Positions 39,224 through 47,870 of a stretch of DNA of 64,000 nucleotides are shown here, one piece after another (the first letter of the stretch is position 1; each line of letters starts with the position of its first letter). Below the pieces are notes generated by a model, which saw only the letters and a program-made list of their open reading frames with translations, was not told where the DNA came from and searched no databases. The translations under genes and the position numbers were made by a program. Origin of the DNA: Sulfolobales archaeon (GTDB taxonomy: Archaea; Thermoproteota; Thermoprotei_A; Sulfolobales; NBVN01); NCBI GenBank assembly GCA_026419835.1, contig JAOAKQ010000001.1:1-64000 (forward strand). The letters are read 5' to 3'.

Positions 39224-40792
39224 GTGGCGGTAGTTGAAGAAAACTTCAAGTCTATATCGCCAGCGGAGTTCTTCTATAAGAACAAGGAGATAGCTGGATT
39301 TTCTAATCCTGCGAGAGCTCTTTACCAGACCGTTAGAGAGCTGGTTGAAAATTCTCTTGACGCGACCGAGAACCACGGAATACTCCCAACGATTAAGGTC
39401 TCTATTAGAGAACTAGAGGTAGTACCTGAAGGAGCTTACTACGAAGTAGTTGTTGAAGACAACGGTATAGGTATTCCCCCCAAGTACGTACCGCAAGCTT
39501 TCGCACAGCTACTATTTAGCTCTAAATACGTTTTAAGGCAGTCGAGGGGGATGTTCGGTCTAGGAGCTAAGATGGCAGTTCTCTACGCTCAAATAACTAC
39601 TGGGCAGCCCGCTGAAGTAATCGTATCGCCAATAAGGTCTAAGCATGTGTATAGCTTTAAGTTGAAGATAGATATAAAAGAGAATAAGCCCGTTGTACTG
39701 GGTTTCACTACCACATCCAACATCTTGGGGGGGCATGGCACTATAGTTAAGTTAGTTACTATAGGAGATTGGACTAGGTCTAGGCAGAGAATTTACGAAT
39801 ACTTAAAGAGAACGGCGGTAGTAGCTCCGTATGCTGAGATAGTTTTTAGAGATCCCGAGGGTAACTACCTGCTGTTCGAGAGGTCTATAGAGAAGCTGCC
39901 TCCTCCAGCTAGAGAAGCTCTCCCACATCCACACGGAATAGACTTGGAGACCATGAGGAGCATACTGAAGTCCATATCGGATAAGCCCGTAGTTGAGGGA
40001 TTAGTAGAGAGTTTCCAAGGAGTAGGTAGGACAACAGCTCTCAGAATTCTTGAAGAAGCTAGGATCGGCGTAGAGAAGAGAGCTGGTGAGCTATCGGAGC
40101 CCGAGATCGAGACCCTCGTCAGAGTGATGAAAAACTACAGAGACATTAAGCCACCAAGAGCGGACCACCTCTCATACCTAGGTAAGGAGATCATAGTAGC
40201 CGGCCTTAAGAAGATATTTGAACCGGAGTTTGCTACCGCTATCAGTAGAAAGCCTTCCGTATACGAAGGACAGGCGTTCATAGTTGAAGTTGGGGTTGCC
40301 TACGGCGGTAAGGTGCCGGTAGCTGAGAAACCTCTAATTCTGAGATACGCAAATAAGATCCCCCTACTGTACGATGAAGGAAGTGATGTAGTGTATAAAG
40401 TGCTAGATGAGAAGAAGGGTATAGACTTCAAGGTGTACGAGGTCGAGTTTCCAGCACCCCTAGTTATACTAACTCACATATGTAGCACTAAGATTCCCTA
40501 TAGAGGTGTTGGAAAAGAAGCTGTGGCTGACGTGCCTGAAATAGAGAGTGAAATTGAGAGCGCACTTAGAGAAGTGCTTAGAGAGCTGAGGTCATACGTA
40601 CTGCAGAAGAGGAGGGAACTGGAGGAGATAGAGAAAGCAGTCGCTATAGCAAAGTACATACCTGAAGTAGCTGAATCTCTCTCTAGAATGTATAGAGTGA
40701 ATCCGCAGGAAATATCGGTGAAACTCCTAGACCTCCTCAACTCCAGGATGAAGTCGTTTAAGATAGGTAGTTTGAGTAGTATCGTGATGTAG
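39224..40792 (+). CDS. top6B: DNA topoisomerase VI subunit B
   Basis: The 522-residue GHKL ATPase subunit of the type IIB topoisomerase that relaxes and decatenates the chromosome. Bergerat-fold motifs are LVENSLDAT, EDNGIGIPPKY and GMFGLGAKMAVLYAQ. The helix-2-turn-helix, transducer with switch Lys, and C-terminal parts follow. It has family length. The GTG start follows GGTGTAGGGA. The stop is 1 bp from the subunit A start. Confidence 0.96.
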   Translation: MAVVEENFKSISPAEFFYKNKEIAGFSNPARALYQTVRELVENSLDATENHGILPTIKVSIRELEVVPEGAYYEVVVEDNGIGIPPKYVPQAFAQLLFSSKYVLRQSRGMFGLGAKMAVLYAQITTGQPAEVIVSPIRSKHVYSFKLKIDIKENKPVVLGFTTTSNILGGHGTIVKLVTIGDWTRSRQRIYEYLKRTAVVAPYAEIVFRDPEGNYLLFERSIEKLPPPAREALPHPHGIDLETMRSILKSISDKPVVEGLVESFQGVGRTTALRILEEARIGVEKRAGELSEPEIETLVRVMKNYRDIKPPRADHLSYLGKEIIVAGLKKIFEPEFATAISRKPSVYEGQAFIVEVGVAYGGKVPVAEKPLILRYANKIPLLYDEGSDVVYKVLDEKKGIDFKVYEVEFPAPLVILTHICSTKIPYRGVGKEAVADVPEIESEIESALREVLRELRSYVLQKRRELEEIEKAVAIAKYIPEVAESLSRMYRVNPQEISVKLLDLLNSRMKSFKIGSLSSIVM

Positions 40793-40793
40793 T

Positions 40794-41969
40794 ATGAGCG
40801 TCAGTAGCTACTCATCTAAAGTCGATGTTAAAGCTAGAGAAGCAGCACTTAAGGTCCTATACGAGAAGTTCTACGCAGTTCTCGAAAAAATACTAAGTGG
40901 AGAACCTCCTAAACTCGTAATAAAGAAGAGGACTCTCAGTAACACTATCTACGAACCAGAGCGAAAACTTCTTCTACTCGGTGAATCGGTCTTCGAGAGA
41001 TCATTTCTAGATGTGCGGGAGGCAAAGAAGTTCATGCAAACTCTACTGATGGCTAGCATAATTTACGAAGCACTATCCAACGGTGAATACCCTACTATAA
41101 GAGACCTCTACTATAGAGGTAAGCACACAATTCGATACAGAAAACTGCCTTCAAAGAGCGTGGGTGAGGAAAATACTTGGGATGAGCAGGCGGAGTCCGA
41201 TTCCGTACTGAGAGATATTGAGGTCTTTACGAACGTACTTAGAGAGGAAATGTTGATTCTAAGCAAGGAGAAGGGGAAGGTAGTGGGCAACTTGAAGATA
41301 AGGTCTGGTGACGACGTTATAGACTTGAGTAAGATGGGGCACGGAGCCTACTCCATAGAGCCCACGCCGGACTTGATAGACTTCATTGAAGTAGACGCAG
41401 AGTACGTCTTAGTGATAGAGAAAGACGCCGTCTTCCAACAACTCCATAGAGCCGGTTTCTGGAGAAAGTACCGAGCTGTACTAATTACGAGCGCTGGGCA
41501 GCCTGATAGAGCTACTAGAAGATTTGTTAGAAGACTCAACGAAGAACTTAAACTCCCTACGTACGTAATCTCCGATTCCGACCCCTACGGATTCTACATA
41601 TACAGCGTCTTTAAAACGGGCTCTATAACTCTGTCGTATGAAAGTGAGAGACTAGCTATTCCAAACGCTAGATTTCTCGGAGTTATGATGACCGATATAT
41701 TCGGTAGTAGTAAGCTCAATAAGAAACCCTATCTAACTGAAAGCGAGAGGAAGAACTTCATTATTAGAGCTAAGGAGCGCGATATTAAGAGAGCTAAGGA
41801 ACTTAAGGAGTACCCTTGGTTCAAGTCCGAGAGATGGCAGGTCGAGCTAGATGAGTTTCTGGAGAGAAGGGTGAAGCTGGAAATTGAGGCCCTAGCTGGT
41901 AAGGGACTTAAGTTCTTAGCGGATAAATATATACCGGATAAGATTAGTGTCGGTGATTGGATCGAGTAG
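40794..41969 (+). CDS. top6A: DNA topoisomerase VI subunit A
   Basis: The 391-residue Spo11-like cleavage subunit. PTIRDLYYRGKHT contains the catalytic Tyr in the CAP/winged-helix domain. The Toprim domain has VIEKDAVFQQL and ISDSDPYGFYIY, whose acidic residues bind magnesium. Directly downstream of top6B and probably cotranslated with it. Confidence 0.96.
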   Translation: MSVSSYSSKVDVKAREAALKVLYEKFYAVLEKILSGEPPKLVIKKRTLSNTIYEPERKLLLLGESVFERSFLDVREAKKFMQTLLMASIIYEALSNGEYPTIRDLYYRGKHTIRYRKLPSKSVGEENTWDEQAESDSVLRDIEVFTNVLREEMLILSKEKGKVVGNLKIRSGDDVIDLSKMGHGAYSIEPTPDLIDFIEVDAEYVLVIEKDAVFQQLHRAGFWRKYRAVLITSAGQPDRATRRFVRRLNEELKLPTYVISDSDPYGFYIYSVFKTGSITLSYESERLAIPNARFLGVMMTDIFGSSKLNKKPYLTESERKNFIIRAKERDIKRAKELKEYPWFKSERWQVELDEFLERRVKLEIEALAGKGLKFLADKYIPDKISVGDWIE

Positions 41970-41997
41970 TCATGTACCACCGTACTTACTAGAATAT

Positions 41998-42669
41998 ATG
42001 GGGGTTCTCGAAGAATCTATAGACCAGACGCTACTGAAGTACGATGCCTCCGAGAGAGACTACATCGACTTTATAGAAAAATCGGAGAAGTACAGGTTCA
42101 GAGCTATAGTAGTTCCGCAGGTAGTGCTTCCAGTGGTTACACCAATAACTAAGCACGTAGTTGGAACGGTAGTAGGATTTCCAAACGGGTATACTCCGCT
42201 TAAAGTAAAACTTAGTGAGATAGACTTAGCGGTAGGTGCTGGAGCCCGCGAGATCGACGCGGTTCTAAACACTATTCTCGTTAAGAGCGGCAAGTGGAGT
42301 GATGTTAGGCACGAAGTATCGAGTATCGTAGATAGAGCTAGAGAGTACGGAGTTGTAGTTAAAGCCATTATTGAGACCTCCATACTTAAGAAGGAGGAAA
42401 TAAGAACGGTTTCTAGGATTGTTGAAGAATCCGGCGCTCACTTTATAAAAACAAACACCGGGTTTGGAACCAGGGGGGTTGCGCCATCAGATATCCTAGT
42501 TATAAAGTCGTCGATCACCGGGAAGAGCAAGATTAAAGCTTCCGGGGGGATTAGAAGCGCTATAGATGCTGCGCTAATGCTTTACTTAGGCGCTCACGTT
42601 ATTGGAACGAGTAGTGGAGTAGAGATAGTTGAAGAAGCTAAAGCGATTGCTAGTGGAGTTCACGAATAG
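41998..42669 (+). CDS. deoC: Deoxyribose-phosphate aldolase
   Basis: A class I aldolase that splits 2-deoxyribose 5-phosphate into glyceraldehyde 3-phosphate and acetaldehyde in nucleoside breakdown. SIDQTLLKYDA is the N-terminal family motif with Gln in place of the usual His. FIKTNTGFGTRG carries the Schiff-base Lys, and IKASGGIRSAIDA and IGTSSG form the phosphate site. I start at ATG 41998 (223 residues), which fits family length; an in-frame GTG at 41947 would overlap top6A by 23 bp. Confidence 0.93.
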   Translation: MGVLEESIDQTLLKYDASERDYIDFIEKSEKYRFRAIVVPQVVLPVVTPITKHVVGTVVGFPNGYTPLKVKLSEIDLAVGAGAREIDAVLNTILVKSGKWSDVRHEVSSIVDRAREYGVVVKAIIETSILKKEEIRTVSRIVEESGAHFIKTNTGFGTRGVAPSDILVIKSSITGKSKIKASGGIRSAIDAALMLYLGAHVIGTSSGVEIVEEAKAIASGVHE

Positions 42670-42734
42670 CCGCTGCCGTAAAGTCCTTGCTAGCATCTTA
42701 ATATCTTAAAACGGGAAGTTGCTGGGGCGTGTGA

Positions 42735-43337
42735 ATGGAGTCTTCGAGTGCTCTCGTAGAAGATCTGTGTCGCGTTATGAAGTACATGTACGTGAAGGGT
42801 CTGATATCGGCTCTCAGTGGAAATGCCAGCATTAAGTTAGATGATACTAGGATTGCGATAACACCTTCCGGTAGAGCGAAGTTTCTTCTTAGACCTGAGG
42901 ATGTGTCCATAGTAAGTACGAGCGGAGAACATCTGAGCGGTCCAAGGCCTTCTGTGGAGGTTTGTATGCACTTAAGGATATACTCGAACTGCCCTGACTG
43001 TAGGTCGGTAGTGCACGCTCACGGACTTCTCTCACCTCTTCTGGTGGGATTACTAGAACCCATTGAAGATTTAGAGATTAGGGCTTACGGAATCAGGATC
43101 TGCTACGTGGGTGAGCTAACTCCAGGATCTAGGGAGCTCGCTGAAGCGGTAGGTAGAGCTGTGTCTAGCGGCTGCAAGGTGGTTGTACTTAAGAATCACG
43201 GAATTGTGGGAGTAGGGAGAAGTCTCGGGGAAGCGCTTGAAGCTGTCGAAGCTGTTGAGAATTCTTTTAAGAAGAGCCTAGTGCTTTACGTGCTAGATAA
43301 GCTGAAAGCTTTCTCTACGCAGACTATCTCTAGATGA
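42735..43337 (+). CDS. Class II aldolase/adducin-family protein
   Basis: A 200-residue zinc-dependent aldolase of the fuculose-1-phosphate/ribulose-5-phosphate epimerase type. GLISALSGNASIKL begins the fold. The catalytic Glu75 lies in PSVEVCMHL, and zinc ligands are His94, His96 (VVHAHGLLS) and His155 (LKNHGIVGVG). The sugar phosphate is unknown; the neighbouring deoC suggests salvage of pentose moieties. The start follows GGGGCGTGTG and a TATA-like TCTTAAAAC. Confidence 0.88.
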   Translation: MESSSALVEDLCRVMKYMYVKGLISALSGNASIKLDDTRIAITPSGRAKFLLRPEDVSIVSTSGEHLSGPRPSVEVCMHLRIYSNCPDCRSVVHAHGLLSPLLVGLLEPIEDLEIRAYGIRICYVGELTPGSRELAEAVGRAVSSGCKVVVLKNHGIVGVGRSLGEALEAVEAVENSFKKSLVLYVLDKLKAFSTQTISR

Positions 43338-43420
43338 GTGGAATCTCTTCGTACATCAGCTATAGGACGGAGAGCTCTTCACTACATTACCACACTCGTA
43401 TTCGAGGCGTCGGTCTTCAG

Positions 43421-43780
43421 CTACTCGAGGAAAAACATCTTCTTTAGAATTCTTATAATCCCCCTTCTCCTCTTTCTTTCCTGAGCTTTTACTGATTCCA
43501 GGACCTCTTCACCGTAGAGTGCGGCAATTAGCATCTTAGACTGCTGGTCCCGCATGTCTTCCGGCTCTATTCTCTCCGCTACTGCTAGAAGTCTGTCCAG
43601 TTCCTCATCAGTTGCGTGATCTAGTGGATTACCTCTTCTTTCATTAAGTTCCCAGCGCTGATATAGCTGTGTTAGTAGTTCCATGGCTTCGTCGTTCGAG
43701 TAGAATGCTGCCTTTCTCCACGGCTCGACGCTTAGGTCCACTAACTCCATAAGTCTTCTCTTCTTGGACTCTATATTCAC
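43421..43780 (-). CDS. Helical protein, unknown
   Basis: A 119-residue charged, helical protein ending in a basic stretch (ERKRRRGIIRILKKMFF). No family is recognised. It diverges from the winged-helix gene, with A/T-rich promoter elements in the 60 bp between them, and converges with the aldolase gene. Codon use and composition look like its neighbours, so it is probably real. Confidence 0.55.
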   Translation of the reverse strand: MNIESKKRRLMELVDLSVEPWRKAAFYSNDEAMELLTQLYQRWELNERRGNPLDHATDEELDRLLAVAERIEPEDMRDQQSKMLIAALYGEEVLESVKAQERKRRRGIIRILKKMFFLE

Positions 43781-43840
43781 ACTCTACACCTCTACCCAGT
43801 GCTTATTAGCTTCTTAACATTATAAGTTCCTTGGTATATC

Positions 43841-44542
43841 TTGAGCGTAGAATCTAGAGTAATTAGGTACTTGAAGGAAAATCCGGGAGCTACTCCCAGA
43901 TTAATTGCTGATGCTCTAGGACTTTCGATAAGTCAAGTCCGGCTCGCACTTAGTAAGTTAAGAGATTCCGGCTACGTAGTTAGAATTCCCGGTGAAGGAT
44001 ACTACGTAAGAGCCTCCATAGATTCTAGAGATTTGGAGGTAGCTGAGGCTGACTACGGCTTGAAATCGAGGAAAGAGGAAGGTGGTAATCTCACTCAACT
44101 TATTGAGAGAATTAGGGAAACGGTTGACGGTCTAGCTAGTAGAGTAGATAGACTTGAAAAAGAAGTGAAGGAAGTCAGATTAGTTCTCGAAGCACTTACG
44201 AAAGCAAACCAGGAAGCTAAACTAAGACCTTCCGCAACTTCTGAAGTTCGAGAAGACCCCGTTGTTAAAGAGTTGAAGAACAGAAAGATTATGAAGGTTA
44301 GCGAAGTTCTAGCCATAGCTACGAAACCACTAGAAGAATATGTGAAATCTGGTTTGTTGAAGATCGTATCCGACTTAGCTGTTTACTACGAGTTCTATAA
44401 TCACTTCGTAAGTAGGTTTCCGATAAAGAAGCTTGAAGTATCTAAGCTAAGTAATGAAGAAAGAGAGCTCATGAATGCTATGATTAGAGATGGGATGGTC
44501 TACCTACATGGTGGGAGAGAGTACAGGCTTATTCTCTCCTAG
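43841..44542 (+). CDS. Winged-helix protein with coiled coil
   Basis: A 233-residue protein. Residues 1-55 are a winged helix (ATPRLIADALGLSISQVRLALSKLRDSGYV). A coiled coil follows at about 83-115 (heptads in LTQLIERIRETVDGLASRVDRL), then a C-terminal helical domain. A TATA-like ATTATAAG (43815-43823) lies 20-26 bp before the TTG start. It is probably a transcription regulator; the target is unknown. Confidence 0.7.
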   Translation: MSVESRVIRYLKENPGATPRLIADALGLSISQVRLALSKLRDSGYVVRIPGEGYYVRASIDSRDLEVAEADYGLKSRKEEGGNLTQLIERIRETVDGLASRVDRLEKEVKEVRLVLEALTKANQEAKLRPSATSEVREDPVVKELKNRKIMKVSEVLAIATKPLEEYVKSGLLKIVSDLAVYYEFYNHFVSRFPIKKLEVSKLSNEERELMNAMIRDGMVYLHGGREYRLILS

Positions 44543-44608
44543 TTTCGCTCAGCTAGAGAGGCACTTCTTGAAGTAAGGTTTTATGCATTCTAAGCAGCTG
44601 TAAAGAGG

Positions 44609-45976
44609 GTGTTGAGAGTGCTTGATAATATAGTTGAGAAATGCGCTGGGAATTCTATCTGCATTGTTGAAGAGTTTAAGCTGCGTCTAGATGAAGGTTA
44701 TAGTCCAACTCAAGACGAGGTAAAATACGTTTCAGCTCTACTAGGCGAGTCTACGAAGAAGGTCGAAGTTTTGAAGAGTAAGTACATCGACGTCTTTACG
44801 CGTTTAGTCGAGAAGAACTGTAGCTACGTTGGGGATGAGTCTCTCTGCATCTACACGTGGAATCCGAAAATACCTGTGAGGTACTTCCCCGTATCTCTCG
44901 ATGCTACAGGTACCGTACTCCACTTCAGTAAGTCTCAAGTTTCTCTAGTTGCGTACCCCGCGCACAGGTCCTACGACCTAGAGAGCGGGGGCGTCGAAGT
45001 ACCCGACCCTGAGAAGGTTAGAGTTGTAGAGGTAACTTCCAGAGTTGACGGGTATCAGATCACTTTCTACTTCAATAATCTACTGAAGAGGTGGGTTCCG
45101 GCTACGAGATACGTTCTTCACAATATGAGGTACGTAAGAAATAGACTAGTGGAAGAAGACCTAGCCAACATAATTAACCCGTACGCAGCCGTAGCTGACC
45201 ACATAGCATGGAGTAGAGGTCTGTACGAGAGAATTAAGGACATGGTTGGGTGGACATTTACCTTCGTCCTGAAAGCTCCGGAGCCAGCAATTCTTAAACC
45301 TAACGTAGAGCTATATAGTTACGAAGACTTTAAACTATACCTAATAAACGCTCGCGAACCCGGAGGGCGCTTACTAACAACGGAAGAATCCTCTCAGCTA
45401 GTGAGATGGGAGAGCGTTCCAGTTGAGAAAATCGAGGTGGGCAGCGCGTCCAAGCTGAAAGAACTTGTAAATACGTGGAGCGCGGATATCTACGTAAGAT
45501 CGAGATTTCTGAGATTCGCATCGCGGGACCCGGTGAGACCCTACGTAGTTGAAGTAAGATCGAAACTCTACGAAAACGCCGTTCTCGTTAAGTACTCCTC
45601 CGATCCCAAGTCGCTCATAGTCCTAGCTTCCCACGGACTTGGCGGTGAGGGGGTGAAGCTACTAACGGACTACCGAGATGTTAGAGCTGTAGGTAGAGAG
45701 ATCTGCGAGCTATATCAAGAACTTAGGGACATCGTTTCTCAGCTTTTAAGTAGCGCTGTAATTGAGGAAATTATGAGAGATCTGAAGCTATCGAGAGATC
45801 TATTCGGAGAGCTCGAGAAAGCGAGGCGTTCGGGGGGTTTAGATAGATTCACTAGAAAGCTTTCTCTAGCTGTGTCGAGCGAGAACATCTATGAAACGAG
45901 AGACAAGTTAAGAGCTCTCGTAGAAGAGTTGAAGAGAAGGTCGAGATCGCATCAGGAGTTATCAAAGCAGTTTTAA
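44609..45976 (+). CDS. T4 Rnl1-like RNA ligase homologue lacking catalytic residues
   Basis: A 455-residue protein whose middle aligns by eye with T4 RNA ligase 1. A Phe/Pro-rich lead-in (FSKSQVSLVAYPAHRSYDLES) parallels the Rnl1 segment before motif I. TSRVDGYQITF stands at motif I, where ligases have KxDG; the nucleotidyl Lys is replaced by Arg145. WTFTFVLKAPEPAILKP parallels Rnl1's motif IIIa region, and PYVVEVRSKLYENAVLVKY the region of motifs IV and V, without the EGxV Glu. A helical C-terminus follows. It is probably a pseudoenzyme. It lies just upstream of glmS. Confidence 0.6.
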   Translation: MLRVLDNIVEKCAGNSICIVEEFKLRLDEGYSPTQDEVKYVSALLGESTKKVEVLKSKYIDVFTRLVEKNCSYVGDESLCIYTWNPKIPVRYFPVSLDATGTVLHFSKSQVSLVAYPAHRSYDLESGGVEVPDPEKVRVVEVTSRVDGYQITFYFNNLLKRWVPATRYVLHNMRYVRNRLVEEDLANIINPYAAVADHIAWSRGLYERIKDMVGWTFTFVLKAPEPAILKPNVELYSYEDFKLYLINAREPGGRLLTTEESSQLVRWESVPVEKIEVGSASKLKELVNTWSADIYVRSRFLRFASRDPVRPYVVEVRSKLYENAVLVKYSSDPKSLIVLASHGLGGEGVKLLTDYRDVRAVGREICELYQELRDIVSQLLSSAVIEEIMRDLKLSRDLFGELEKARRSGGLDRFTRKLSLAVSSENIYETRDKLRALVEELKRRSRSHQELSKQF

Positions 45977-46014
45977 GCGTTCTCGGGTATTTGAGTCTAG
46001 AGTTGGTGCTCAGA

Positions 46015-47835
46015 ATGTGCGGGATTGTAGCGATTACTAGTAGTAATAGAAGAGGGGATCTGGGAATCCTCCTCACGGAAGCACTGAAGAAATTGGAGTA
46101 TAGAGGTTACGATTCCGTAGGTATAGCTGTGGTGGACCAGGGCAATCTCTACGTAGCTAAAAACGTGGGAACGGTTGAATCGGTAGCTAAATCGGAAAAC
46201 TTCGCATCTCTCTCCGGTTGTGTAGGTATAGGTCACACTAGGTGGGCAACGCACGGAGCTCCGAGTAAGAAAAACTCCCACCCACACACCGACTGCGCCA
46301 AGAAGATCGCGGTTGTACACAACGGAATTATAGAGAACTACAGTGAACTTAAAAACTTTCTTCTAAGTAGGGGTCACGTATTCATTAGTGATACGGATAC
46401 CGAGGTCGTGCCTCACTTAATAGAGGAATTCAAGCGTGCTGGGTTAGATACATACTCAGCGTTTAGGAAAGCCGTTTCTATGCTCAGAGGAACTTTTGCT
46501 ATTGTTGCTATAGATATTGATGGAGGGCGGAAGCTCTTGTTTACGAGAAAAGTATCACCACTTGTTGTAGGTATTGGCAGCGATTTCGTACTAGTATCAA
46601 GTGATATCGTTAGTATTCTTCCGTATACAGATAGAGTGGTAGTGCTAAACGATGATGAGGTGGGATACGCAGAACCTGGTAGAGTGTTTATAGAGACCGT
46701 CGGCGGTCGTTCAGTAGATGTAGCTAGCAGAGTAATGAAAGTAGACTACGGCGTAGAGGATTTCGATAAGGGTCCTTACGAGCACTACATGATTAAGGAA
46801 ATTCGGGAACAGCCCTACACTCTAAATCAAACACTATCCGGACTAATTTCTTCTAGAGACGAGGTCGAGAAGTCCTTGAAGTTACTTGAGAGTGCCGACA
46901 GCATATACATTGTTGGAGCTGGAAGTTCGTACTACGCATCACTTCTAGGTTCACTCTACTTCAGGTATCTCGGGTTTAGAGCTCAAGCACTAGTGTCTTC
47001 TGAAGCAACTCCGTATCTTAGAGGAGTGAGACCTGGAGATGTTGTTGTAGTAGTTAGTCAGTCGGGGGAGACTATAGACACCCTTCTAGCGATGAGAGAG
47101 TCTGCGAAAAGAGGTGCTAGAGTTGTAGCGATCGTAAACAACCCGCTATCGACAATAGCTAGAGAGTCAGACGCGTACGTATACATGAAGTCCGGCCCCG
47201 AGATATGTGTTGCCGCTACTAAGACGTTCACTTCTCAGGTACTGGTGCTCTCGTACCTAGGCTTAGCAATGACTAGAGATAGTCACCGCATCGAAGCCTC
47301 CCTCAGAGCTCTTAGAAGACTTCCAGAGATTACCGCATCTATGATCAGCTCCACGGAGAATGCTGCGCGGAAAGTAGCGAAAAAGATATCAACGGAACAC
47401 TCGGTTTACTACCTCGGTAGAGCGTTTGGCTACCCTATATCAGCTGAAGCGGCTTTAAAGATGAAGGAAGTTGCCTACGTACATGCTGAAGCATATCCAG
47501 CTGGTGAGTCGAAGCACGGTCCAATAGCTCTAGTAGCTAGCGGATTCCCAGTAGTGTTCACGATTGTTGGGGAACTCGACGAACTAATTGAAGGAAATAT
47601 TGAGGAAATGAAAGCTAGAGGCGCCTACGTCATTACCTACGCCCCGAGCGATAGAATTACTTCTACTGTAGAGAGAAATAGCGATCTAGTAATTCCACTA
47701 CCTCAGGTACTTCTTGAAGTATCTCTAGTTACGTACGTAATACCGCATCAGCTACTAGCATACTATACATCAATTGAAAGAGGGTACAATCCCGATAGAC
47801 CTAGAAATCTAGCTAAAACAGTTACAGTATTCTAA
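46015..47835 (+). CDS. glmS: Glutamine-fructose-6-phosphate aminotransferase (isomerizing)
   Basis: Makes glucosamine 6-phosphate, the entry to UDP-GlcNAc and archaeal glycans. The glutaminase domain starts at MCGIVAITSS; Cys2 is the N-terminal nucleophile after Met removal, so ATG 46015 is the start (606 residues) with GGTGCTC just upstream. GIGHTRWATHG and HNGIIENYSEL follow. Two SIS domains bind the sugar phosphate (VGAGSSYYASLLG, SQSGETIDTLLAM, and ESKHGPIALV). Confidence 0.96.
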   Translation: MCGIVAITSSNRRGDLGILLTEALKKLEYRGYDSVGIAVVDQGNLYVAKNVGTVESVAKSENFASLSGCVGIGHTRWATHGAPSKKNSHPHTDCAKKIAVVHNGIIENYSELKNFLLSRGHVFISDTDTEVVPHLIEEFKRAGLDTYSAFRKAVSMLRGTFAIVAIDIDGGRKLLFTRKVSPLVVGIGSDFVLVSSDIVSILPYTDRVVVLNDDEVGYAEPGRVFIETVGGRSVDVASRVMKVDYGVEDFDKGPYEHYMIKEIREQPYTLNQTLSGLISSRDEVEKSLKLLESADSIYIVGAGSSYYASLLGSLYFRYLGFRAQALVSSEATPYLRGVRPGDVVVVVSQSGETIDTLLAMRESAKRGARVVAIVNNPLSTIARESDAYVYMKSGPEICVAATKTFTSQVLVLSYLGLAMTRDSHRIEASLRALRRLPEITASMISSTENAARKVAKKISTEHSVYYLGRAFGYPISAEAALKMKEVAYVHAEAYPAGESKHGPIALVASGFPVVFTIVGELDELIEGNIEEMKARGAYVITYAPSDRITSTVERNSDLVIPLPQVLLEVSLVTYVIPHQLLAYYTSIERGYNPDRPRNLAKTVTVF

Positions 47836-47870
47836 GATGACGGTTTCTGCGAAGATAGCTTACCCACCCA

